DNA of 41,212 nucleotides from Hyphomicrobiales bacterium (lineage in GTDB: Bacteria; Pseudomonadota; Alphaproteobacteria; Rhizobiales; Rhizobiaceae), in NCBI GenBank assembly GCA_900471515.1, contig UCFC01000032.1:1-41212 (forward strand). Direction: 5' to 3'. Each line of letters opens with the position of its first letter. The first letter of the stretch is position 1. The notes under the pieces are model-generated. The model was not told where the DNA came from and searched no databases. It saw nothing but the letters and a program-made list of their open reading frames with translations. This document shows positions 1-7,600 of the stretch, piece after piece. The translations under genes and the position numbers were made by a program.

Positions 1-2
1 AA

Positions 3-83
3 TGCCTGCTGCCCGCCGCCGCCCAAAACATCAAGAAGATCGCCACGCCGCTCACCAAAGCACCCAAACCAGCCATGACATGA
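3..83 (+). CDS. C-terminal end of an unidentified gene (partial)
   Basis: Frame 3 stays open from the left edge to a TGA at 81-83. It reads as a plausible protein tail rich in Ala, Lys and Pro, ending KAPKPAMT. The two other forward frames give low-complexity Arg/Pro/His translations, so this frame is preferred. A strong hairpin with a T-rich tail at 189-220 could terminate its transcript. Too little is present to identify a family. This is an inference from reading-frame quality only. Confidence 0.35.
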   Translation, partial: CLLPAAAQNIKKIATPLTKAPKPAMT

Positions 84-188
84 AGACCAAAGGCCGCCAA
101 CTTCGTCTGCCTCACGGCCAAACCGGAAACAACCAAACCTTCAAAAACAAAACCCGCCGAAAAAATCGACGGGTTTGTCAGCGATCTG

Positions 189-220
189 AGCCCGGCGCTG
201 TGCCGGGCTATTTTCGTTTT
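189..220 (+). terminator. Rho-independent-type terminator hairpin
   Basis: An 8-bp perfect stem (AGCCCGGC at 189-196, GCCGGGCT at 202-209) with a 5-nt loop is followed by ATTTTCGTTTT. The T-rich side faces the plus strand, so it would stop transcription from the left-edge gene. A weaker inverted repeat (AAACCCG/CGGGTTT) lies just upstream around 150-176. The same hairpin core recurs in other gaps of this region, so a second role is possible. Confidence 0.6.
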
Positions 221-229
221 CGGTGTGCG

Positions 230-562
230 TTAGCGAGCGGGTGTCCCGTTGATAAGATCCTGAATGATCGTGTCGCTGACGGCGCGATGCGCTTCGCGGG
301 CATGATCGTCCAAGAGCTTGTGAAGAATGCCCGAGGCCAAGGGTATGAAGTCGAAACCGCGTGCGATTGCCGCGGTCCGCAGTAGCGACAGTGTTTCGAA
401 CTCGCGGAAGTCTGTCCCCAGCCAGAGTTCAAGATCCTCGCCATCGGCGTCCGGAAATGCCTGGAGGAAGTACGTCTGAAGCGGTCGGTCGTAGCCGATG
501 ATGGCATCCGGGTCCGCATGGCGGGATGCGGTTCGGCTGACAGTGATCGTGTAGCGGCTCAT
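230..562 (-). CDS. Conserved hypothetical protein, 110 aa
   Basis: A small acidic protein with no signal peptide or membrane segment. I recognise no domain. The start ATG is preceded by AAAGGAGA at a good distance, which supports expression. It is the last gene of the minus-strand block and follows the DUF736 gene, separated from it by a perfect GC-rich hairpin at 587-610. Similar small proteins accompany DUF736 and DUF932 genes on rhizobial plasmids as far as I recall, so it probably belongs to that backbone module. No function is assigned. Confidence 0.75.
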   Translation of the reverse strand: MSRYTITVSRTASRHADPDAIIGYDRPLQTYFLQAFPDADGEDLELWLGTDFREFETLSLLRTAAIARGFDFIPLASGILHKLLDDHAREAHRAVSDTIIQDLINGTPAR

Positions 563-586
563 GGCGGTCTCCTTTGGAATGGGGAC

Positions 587-610
587 GCCGGCCCCGATGT
601 CGGGGCCGGC
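587..610 (-). other. Intergenic GC-rich hairpin
   Basis: A perfect 11-bp inverted repeat (GCCGGCCCCGA, 2-nt loop, TCGGGGCCGGC) fills the gap between the DUF736 stop and the next start. It has no T-tract on the minus strand, so it is more likely an RNA processing or stability element than a terminator. Confidence 0.6.
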
Positions 611-618
611 GGTCCGGT

Positions 619-942
619 TCAGGCCGGGCTGTTCCAGAGGATGACCTTCTTGCCGGGCTCACCGCCGGGCGCCGGGGCGACGTTGCCGAAAATCACGCCG
701 ATCTCGGGTGCCTCGAGCGTTACCGAGAGATATTCTTCGCCGGTCTGGCGGGAGATGCGGTTCCAGCAGGCGCCGATTTCGAAACCGGTCTTGCGGTGGA
801 TGACACGGAAGTCGGGGGCTTCCTTGCTCGCCTTATTGGCGTTGGGGACGATGGCGATCGGGGCGTTGACCCGGATGGTGGCGAAGACGCCTTCGAAAGT
901 GCCGTCGGTCTTTTCGGTGAGGGTTGCGATCGTGGTAGCCAT
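619..942 (-). CDS. DUF736 family protein
   Basis: 107 aa, the usual length for DUF736. The N-terminal half carries the family pattern of a Thr/Gly-rich strand followed by a hydrophobic strand (FEGVFATIRVNAPIAIVPN). The C-terminal half has the family's EYLSVTLEAPEIG-type strand and ends in a short hydrophobic WNSPA tail. AAGGAGA sits upstream of the ATG. DUF736 proteins are common on plasmids and integrative elements of rhizobia; their biochemical role is unknown. It follows the toxin-antitoxin pair after a 569-bp gap and shares the hairpin-separated gene layout of the block. Confidence 0.9.
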   Translation of the reverse strand: MATTIATLTEKTDGTFEGVFATIRVNAPIAIVPNANKASKEAPDFRVIHRKTGFEIGACWNRISRQTGEEYLSVTLEAPEIGVIFGNVAPAPGGEPGKKVILWNSPA

Positions 943-1511
943 GGGATTGTCTCCTTCGTTGCATCGGGACCATTCCCGATGGCGCCCGAAGAAGGGGCTG
1001 TGCCGCAGGCGTCACCGAAGCTTTAGCGAAGGGCAACCCCCTTGCGGGGTTGACGCTGATCGCGGCCGGTCCCTTAGAAAGGCGACATAAAGAACGGGAA
1101 TGGTCCTTGATTGCGACGTCGGCAAGAGACCTCACCGTGGCTGCCCTTTGCGGACCCGCGGAGTGCCGCGCTCGTCGATTGCGTCGGTGAGTGTTCGCGT
1201 CAACGGATGCTGGCCTTCAACCAGATGAACGCGGCGAGAGCGACGAGCACCGTCCCAATCCCCTCATTATCAGAGAACGCTTCGGTCGGTGTGGCGCTCG
1301 AACTGCCCTGCGCTCTGCGCGACTGCAGCTCGGTTGGATCGAGACCAGAACACCGGCTTGATTTCCAGGCATCGCTCTCGCGCCAATGATGATCCGGAAA
1401 CGGGAGCTGCCGCAAACACTCGGCAGTCGGAGAGTCGCGTCGTGAGGACCGCCTCCAACGGAGAGGGAGCCGCCGGAGATGTCCCGGATGATCACCGCTT
1501 TCGATCGCGGC
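943..1511. other. 569-bp gap with hairpin and a possible decayed PilZ-like ORF
   Basis: No convincing intact gene is seen. A hairpin (AACCCC/GGGGTT) lies at 1035-1051 upstream of the DUF736 gene. On the minus strand, one frame from 1546 reads AVIIRDISGGSLSV, which resembles the start of a PilZ domain. The matching C-terminal part appears only in another frame (about 1290-1380), as expected for a frameshifted remnant. The PilZ reading is weak and based on motif resemblance only. Confidence 0.4.
1035..1051 (-). other. Leader hairpin upstream of the DUF736 gene
   Basis: Inverted repeat AACCCC (1035-1040), 5-nt loop, GGGGTT (1046-1051), about 93 nt upstream of the DUF736 start on the minus strand. 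It is one of a series of hairpins in the gaps of this block. A regulatory role is inferred from position only. Confidence 0.4.
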
Positions 1512-1931
1512 TCAATCGAGGCGGTTGACCCGGCCGGATCTGCCACGCGCCTCCGCGAACAGCCTGGCGATCTTCACCATGAAGGGTTTGCTGAAGCGGC
1601 CGAGGACGTCCTGATTTGGCTCGATGTACCAGGAGCGTTCGACGATGTCGTAATTGTATTCGTCGGCCATGATCCAGCACTGCTTCAGATCGCTTAAGCC
1701 CGCGCGCTTGCGCTCGATCTCCGGGATCTCCAAAGCGGCCCGACCCGTCTGCGGCGGCTGCGTGGTAATGGCGAGAAGGGCCAGATGGATATTCCCATCG
1801 GAGGCGCTTCGGATGGCGATGACGACGCAGACCGGGCGCTGCTTGCGTCCTTCGGTTTCGCCGCGCTGCCGCTGCCAGGCCCAGAGATAGGGATAGGAGA
1901 TGACTTCGCCGGGCCGGAATTCATGGCTCAT
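1512..1931 (-). CDS. PemK/MazF-like toxin candidate
   Basis: 139 aa. The N-terminus has the GEVISYPYLWAWQ strand and the KQRPVCVV segment expected of a PemK/MazF-like beta-barrel: a Gly-x-[IV] strand followed by a Lys-x-Arg-Pro strand. The rest alternates strands and a C-terminal helix. It overlaps the upstream antitoxin gene by 11 nt, the usual layout for a type II toxin-antitoxin operon. MazF-family toxins cleave RNA; whether this one does is not shown here. Its assignment to the family rests on motif resemblance and on the neighbour, so it could be another toxin with the same fold. Confidence 0.65.
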   Translation of the reverse strand: MSHEFRPGEVISYPYLWAWQRQRGETEGRKQRPVCVVIAIRSASDGNIHLALLAITTQPPQTGRAALEIPEIERKRAGLSDLKQCWIMADEYNYDIVERSWYIEPNQDVLGRFSKPFMVKIARLFAEARGRSGRVNRLD

Positions 1932-2181
1932 CGTCGTAGCCTTCGCCGCGCGCTAGCCGGTCGATCGCCTCGTCGAACAGTTCCGCATGCTCGGCGGGCA
2001 TGTCGGAAATATGATAGGCGCGGCGCGGGTCGCCGCCCGTGCGCATGCGCTCGTAGTGCTCGTAACTCATCAGCACAAAGCGCGGTTTCTTGTGGCGGGT
2101 GAGCATGACCGGTTCGCGGCTTGCCGCATCAGTAATATCGCCGATCTGTTTGTTCAGGTCGCCTGTGGTGAACTGCTTCAT
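1921..2181 (-). CDS. Phd/YefM-type antitoxin
   Basis: 86 aa. It has the classic Phd/YefM N-terminus (FTTGDLNKQIGDITDAA, then PVMLTRHKKPRFVLMSYEHYERM), the DNA-binding half that autoregulates such operons. The C-terminal half (residues about 55-86) is acidic and probably the toxin-neutralising segment. The start at 2181 is chosen because GGAGA lies 9 nt upstream. An in-frame ATG at 2226 would add 15 residues unlike the family and has no ribosome binding site. It is translationally coupled to the toxin gene behind it. The AT-rich stretch at 2205-2235 upstream, with repeats of the form TTCCATATTTTC, is a candidate promoter/operator. Confidence 0.85.
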   Translation of the reverse strand: MKQFTTGDLNKQIGDITDAASREPVMLTRHKKPRFVLMSYEHYERMRTGGDPRRAYHISDMPAEHAELFDEAIDRLARGEGYDDEP

Positions 2182-2246
2182 CGTTGCTGGTCTCCGCTGG
2201 ACTTCCATATATTCCATGTTTTCCATATTTTCAAGGAAATCGGCGC

Positions 2247-3188
2247 TTACGCGCCGTCTCCTGAAGCCTGCCAGACCGGAATACCGAGGCGACGCGCCTT
2301 GTCGGCAAGATTGCCGGTGATGCCGTTTCCTGGGAAGACGATCAATCCTGCCGGCATGACCGACAGCATGTCGTCATTGCGTCGGAACGGAGCGGCCTTT
2401 GCGTGCTTGGTCCAGTTGGGTTTGAAGGTGATCTGCGTCACCCGGCGCGCCTCTGCCCAGCAGGCGGCGATCCGTTCAGCACCTTTGGGCGAACCGCCGT
2501 GCAGCAGTACCATGTCGGGATGCTTGGCATACGCTTGATCAAGCTTCGCCCAAATCCGCTCATGATCATTGTAGTCCATGCCGCCGGCGAACGCGATCTT
2601 GGTGCCGGCCGGGATCAGCACCTCCGTTTCGGCGCGCCGTCGGGCGGAGAGGAAGTCCCGGCTGTCGATCATCGCCGCCGTCATGTTGGCGTGGTTGACC
2701 TTGGAGCCGGTGCGCGGCCGCCACGACGAACCGGTCTGCGCCTCGAACAGGTCGGCCGCGTAATCACGCATGAACTCGAAGGTGTTGCGGCGCTCCAGCA
2801 GCGTGATGCCCTCGGCGATGAGGCGTTCGAGTTCGACGCTCTTCACCTCCGAGCCATCCTGCTCGCGCTGGCCGGTGCGCTGCGCCTCCTCGTTGCGATC
2901 GAGTTCGCGCTGGATGCGCTCGCCGGCGCGATGGAAGAGATTGGGGATCGACCAGAACAAGTCTTCGAGATCGGGCTCGAGCCGGGTGTCGCCGAGCATT
3001 TCGGTGAGAGCGTCGAAGATCGTGGTGATCGAAGACTGCACCTGCGGCTCCTCCGGCAATGGCCGCGGGTCGGGCTCGTCCTGGAAGGGGCGATAGCCGA
3101 AGACCTGCATCTCGTAGATGAAGCGGTCGGTTGGGGAGGATGCATGGTGGGGCTCGAAGGTGTCGTCGGGGTGAAGGATCAGGTCCAT
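2247..3188 (-). CDS. DUF2493 (YspA-type SLOG) protein
   Basis: 313 aa. The C-terminal half carries a DUF2493/SLOG Rossmann-like domain: FAGGMDYND at residues 200-208, then LLHGGSPKGAERIA at 228-241, the glycine-rich nucleotide-binding loop. SLOG domains bind nucleotide-derived ligands, and some act in conflict systems. The N-terminal 190 residues are charged and helical, of unknown function. The start at 3188 is preferred over an ATG four codons earlier because GGAGA sits 8 nt before it, inside the sequence ATGGAGACCATC. A perfect 7-bp hairpin at 3207-3225 lies just upstream. It follows the Toprim gene after a 372-bp gap. Confidence 0.85.
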   Translation of the reverse strand: MDLILHPDDTFEPHHASSPTDRFIYEMQVFGYRPFQDEPDPRPLPEEPQVQSSITTIFDALTEMLGDTRLEPDLEDLFWSIPNLFHRAGERIQRELDRNEEAQRTGQREQDGSEVKSVELERLIAEGITLLERRNTFEFMRDYAADLFEAQTGSSWRPRTGSKVNHANMTAAMIDSRDFLSARRRAETEVLIPAGTKIAFAGGMDYNDHERIWAKLDQAYAKHPDMVLLHGGSPKGAERIAACWAEARRVTQITFKPNWTKHAKAAPFRRNDDMLSVMPAGLIVFPGNGITGNLADKARRLGIPVWQASGDGA

Positions 3189-3206
3189 GATGGTCTCCAT
3201 CGGTTT

Positions 3207-3225
3207 GGCCGCGCCTCTCGCGGCC
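3207..3225 (-). other. Leader hairpin of the DUF2493 gene
   Basis: GGCCGCG (3207-3213), loop CCTCT, CGCGGCC (3219-3225), 18 nt before the chosen start codon on the minus strand. It could affect translation initiation. That role is an inference from position. Confidence 0.5.
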
Positions 3226-3560
3226 TGACGGCGAACCCCGTCACGCGGGCCGAGGCCGGAACCGCAAACGAAGTGCCGCGGCCCAGCGAAGCGCCGGGCG
3301 GCTGAGGGAGGGTTTCTTGATCCGCGAGGAATGACGGGCCGCCGCATCGGCCCGAAAAGTGGGAACCGGTTTTCGGAAAGGCCGATGCGCAACATGGCCC
3401 GGCAGGGGAAGAAACCGGACCGACCCGCTGAAGGCTTGGAGGCGCGCGTGGTAAGGGTCGCCTCTCGGCAGGCCCGCGGGCGCGCGCCCATCCGGAATGA
3501 GGCCAATGTACCGCATTCGCCAGCAGCGCCGGCACCCCTCCCCTGCCTCTGCGCCCAGAC
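3226..3560. other. 335-bp gap between Toprim and DUF2493 genes
   Basis: No intact gene is supported. Frames on both strands are open but translate to Arg/Pro-rich sequence without family features. The stretch probably serves as the leader of the DUF2493 gene. Nothing further can be read from it. Confidence 0.4.
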
Positions 3561-4598
3561 TCACGCCGGCAGGAATGCCATCGCGTCTTCCGGGACGAGT
3601 TGAGCCCTGAGGTTTGTGGTGAGCCGGTCCGGGCCCAGCCAGCGAAGATCCTCGTTGAAGTCGCCAAGCTCGGGCGACAGCACCAGCGGCAGAATGCCCT
3701 CTTCCTGTGCCCTGCGGCTCAAGCCCTCGATCCCATGTCGGCCGGCGGCATCCGCGTCAGCTGCGATATAGATGCGCCGGCATCCGGGCGGCAAGCGGAG
3801 GCCGGCAAGGTGGTTGGCCGTGAGCGCCGCCACCATCGGCATTCCTGGCATCACGTGTGAGAGGGACAGCATGGTTTCGAGACCCTCGCCCGCCGCCATG
3901 ACCGGGACAGGTGCATTGACCGGAAAGCCGAAGCGGACGCCATTGCCGAGGAGCCCGCCAAGTGCGCGGCGCGGATCGTCGACCTTCGCCTTGCCGAGGC
4001 CGTCGGGATCGAGCCAGCTGCGATGCACGCCGGTGATCGCGCCGGCACAGTTGGTCACGGCGGCGATCAGGGCCGGATAGCTGCTCGTCCGGCCTGTGAC
4101 GAGGTCGCGATAGTAGCACGACGGGTGGAAGCGGAGCGCCGCATGGGTGGATGCCCTCAGGATACCGCGCTCGCGGAGATAGGCATCGGCCAATGTGCCG
4201 GCCAGCGGCTGTGTCATCCGAAACAGACGCCTGGCCCGCTCAGACGCCGGCCGTTCGACGTGTGAAGAATTTTCGGCGTCGGTTCTGCGAGTGAACCCAG
4301 GCTCCGGTCGAGGGAGGCTGAGGAAACGGCGCGCTTCCTCGGTTATGTCCCGGAAATCGACAAGGCCGCAGGTCTCGCGGACGAGATCGAGCAGATCGCC
4401 GAACTGGCCGGTCGCCGCATCCGTCCATCGGCCGGCGCGAGGACCGACCAGATGCACATAGAGGGACCGGCCTTTGTTGTTGCCGACATCGCCGACGAGC
4501 CAGTAGTTACCGGCACGACGGCCGGCGGAGAGATAGTGGCGGCAGACCGCCTCCGCGTTTTGCGCGAGACGATCCGCCAGATCCGAGGCAGCTAGCAT
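3561..4598 (-). CDS. Toprim domain protein, primase-like
   Basis: 345 aa. The C-terminal half is a Toprim domain of the plasmid/phage primase type: the conserved Glu is E238 in AAGEGLETML, and the DxD pair is D281/D283 in IYIAADADAAGRHG. The N-terminal half (residues about 30-110) has the fold seen before Toprim in such proteins (YWLVGDVGNNKGRSLYVHL, GRWTDAATGQFGDLLDLV) but no complete zinc finger is visible. It may therefore be an accessory enzyme rather than a full primase. It lies 12 nt downstream of the large methyltransferase-helicase gene and is probably co-transcribed with it. A role in plasmid DNA replication or establishment is inferred. Confidence 0.85.
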   Translation of the reverse strand: MLAASDLADRLAQNAEAVCRHYLSAGRRAGNYWLVGDVGNNKGRSLYVHLVGPRAGRWTDAATGQFGDLLDLVRETCGLVDFRDITEEARRFLSLPRPEPGFTRRTDAENSSHVERPASERARRLFRMTQPLAGTLADAYLRERGILRASTHAALRFHPSCYYRDLVTGRTSSYPALIAAVTNCAGAITGVHRSWLDPDGLGKAKVDDPRRALGGLLGNGVRFGFPVNAPVPVMAAGEGLETMLSLSHVMPGMPMVAALTANHLAGLRLPPGCRRIYIAADADAAGRHGIEGLSRRAQEEGILPLVLSPELGDFNEDLRWLGPDRLTTNLRAQLVPEDAMAFLPA

Positions 4599-4610
4599 GG
4601 CAGACCTCCC

Positions 4611-7600
4611 TCATGACCTGCTCGCGACATCTACGAGGCGATGACGCTCGATCAGCTTCGACAGGATCGCCGCACCCTCGTCTGTGACAGGCACGAAGAA
4701 GCGCAGCTTCCAATTGATCATCTCTGAGAACAGGCCGATCGACCGCAGCCAGTCGCGCATGCCGTCGGTGAGGCCTGCGAGTTCGACGCGGTATTCGTTC
4801 ATCACGCGCACGCGGCGGAGCGTCATGTCGCCGGCAAGCCCGACGATCGAGGATCCGTCGAGAAGCGATGCCCACGCCTGGGCGGCGCTCAGCACTTGCG
4901 TCTGATCGATCCCAAAATTGCGGCAGAGGCCGGCGAGCCGGTCTGGAGCGATGACCCGGCCGACGATCCGCTCTCCGTCATCGGTCTGCAGCCGCCGCAC
5001 CCGGCAGAAATCCTGCGGCAGCAATTTCCAGATTGGCAGGAGCAACCCGCTGACGATGTGCATCGTCGAGGTCGAGAATTCCGGCACCGCCGCGACCTCG
5101 GTATTCCACGCGAGGGCAAAAGCTTGTTCGTCGGCTTCCTCCCAGGATGTCTCTTCGAGCTGCCGGACCTCGAAGCGCAGATCGTCCATCGGCCGGATCA
5201 GCGACACGCGCGGCTGAATGGAGCCGTCGTCCAGCATGATCGAGCGCGTCGGGACCATCACCGCCGGCCGGCCCGACTTGCCATTGATCATCAGCCTGGC
5301 GCGGGGATCCTGCCCGACGAGGTTTTGAACCTCCTGGAACTGCATCGGCGCATTGCGGTCCCGGCGCTCGATCGTCAGCAAGTGCGACTGCGCGTCGGTG
5401 ACGGGATGCGTGTAGATCAGCCGGCGCTCGGTGACCGTCATGCTGTCGGCGGTGATCGTCTCCAGGCCCTTGTCATAGACGCCGGCGGCGATCGCCCCCT
5501 CGATGCGGGCGGCGAGCAACTGCTCGAAAGCCTCGAACAGCACGTTCTGCATGGCGATGGTCAATGCCAGCATGCGATTGAGGAAGGTCTGGATCGGCGG
5601 CAGCTCATCCTTCAATCCGCCCTCCTCCGATGCCAGCGACAGGCCGGTGATGTTTTCGAATCTGTCGAGCGAGCAGCCTTCGATCCTTCCGGCATGCAGC
5701 AGTCCGTAGAACTGCCGCAGCGCGTCGCGGGCATATTGGGATTCGAGATTGTCCTCGGACCGAAACATGCCCTGCCCGCCGGTCTGGCGTTGACCGCGGG
5801 TGATGGCGCCGAGCGTGTCGAGACGCCGGGCGATGGTCGAGAGGAAACGCCGTTCGGCTTTGACATTGGTGGCGATCATTCGGAAGCGCGGCGGCTGTTT
5901 CTGATTGGTGCGATGGCTGCGCCCGAGCCCCTGGATCGCCACGTCGGCGCGCCATCCGGCTTCCAGAAGGTTATGCAAGCGCAGGCGCTGATTTTTGGCG
6001 GCAAGATCCGCATGGTAGGATCTGCCTGTTCCGCCGGCGTCGCTGAAGACCAGAATGCCTTTCTCGTCGTCCATGAAGGCGCGGGCTTCGTCGAGATTGG
6101 CGCTGCCCGGCCGGCTCTGCACGGCATAGCGCGCGATAGAGGTGCTGTCCTCGCGGCGAACGATGCGACGTGACCGGCCGGTGATTTCGGCGACCTTCCC
6201 GGTTCCAAAGTGCTGGACGATCTGGTCGAGGGCCGTCGGGATCGCCGGGAGGCTGCCCAGCGTTTCGACCAGTTCGTCGCGACGTCGTTCGGCCTCCCGG
6301 CAGATGATGGGGTTGCCGTTCGCGTCATGAACCGGTCGGGAGCTCAGATTGCCCGCTGCGTCGGAAAATTCCTCGAAGAGCTGCACCGGGAAAGAGTGCA
6401 TCAGGTAGTCGATGACATATTCCCGCGGCGTGACGTCAACCTGAAGATCGCCCCATTCCTCGGTCGGGATCTGCGCCAGCCTACGCTCGGTGAGTGCCGC
6501 CCCGGTCGAGACAAGCTGGACGATGGGGGCATGCCCGTCCTCCAGATCGTTGGCGGTCCCTTTGAGAAGGGCGGGCGTTTTCATCGAGGTCAGGAGATGA
6601 TTGAAGAAGCGCTGCTTGGAGCTTTCGAAAGCGGAGCGGGCAGCAGCCTTGGCATTTTTGTTCAACGTTCCGGTCTTGCCGGTTATACCGGACGCTTCCA
6701 TGGCTGCATCGAGATGATTGTGGATCACCTGGAACGCCTCGGCATAGGAGTCGTAGATGCGGATCTGTTCCTCGGTAAGCTCGTGCTCCAGGATCTCGTA
6801 TTCGACGCCCTCAAAGGAGAGCGACCGGGATGCATAGAGACCCATGGCCTTCAGGTCACGCGCCAGAACTTCCATCGCAGCAACACCGCCATCTTCGATC
6901 GCGGCAATGAATTCGGAACGGGTCGGAAAGGGAAAGTCACTGCTGCCCCAAAGACCGAGGCGCTCGGCATAGGCGAGCGACTCCACTTCCGATGCGCCGG
7001 TCGCCGAGACATAGACGACGCGAGCGTCCGGAAGTGCGCGCTGCAGGCGGAGCCCCGCCCTGCCCTGCTGCGAGGCCGCCTTGTCGCCGCGGTCGGTTTT
7101 ACCGCCCGCGGCGTTGGCCATGGCATGGCCTTCATCGAAAACGATGACACCGTCAAAATCGCCTCCGAGCCAATCCACGATCTGCTGCACGCGTGAGCGC
7201 TTGCCTTCTCGCTCGTCAGTGCGCAGCGTGGCAAAGGTGGTAAAGAGGATGCCTTCCTCCAGCTTGATCGGCTTGCCTTGACGGAAGCGCGACAGGGGGG
7301 TGACAAGCAGCTTCTCTTGACCCAGCGCGCTCCAGTCGCGCTGCGCGTCCTCGATCAACTTGTCGGATTTCGATATCCAGACATGCCGCCGGCGGCCCTT
7401 CAGCCAGTTGTCCAAAATGATCCCGGCAGCCTGGCGGCCCTTGCCTGCACCTGTTCCGTCGCCGAGAAACCATCCCCGACGAAAGCGAACAGCATGTTCC
7501 GCATCGGATGCGACCGCCTTGAGATTGTCGAAGGAGGCATCGACGGTCCAGTGTCCGGCAAGATAGCCGCAATGGGCTTCACCGGCATAGATGACGCTCT

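Noticed and set aside
2..385. 127-codon plus-strand frame from the left edge
   Set aside because: It crosses the terminator hairpin at 189-220 and overlaps the minus-strand gene at 230-562; low-complexity basic composition.
2403..3305. 300-codon plus-strand open frame
   Set aside because: Antisense to the DUF2493 gene; its His/Gly/Arg-rich composition and absence of motifs mark it as a shadow.
4896..6173. Long open frame (425 codons) on the plus strand
   Set aside because: It is antisense to the methyltransferase-helicase gene, whose motifs are intact. The translation has no family features and is a by-product of high-GC codon usage.
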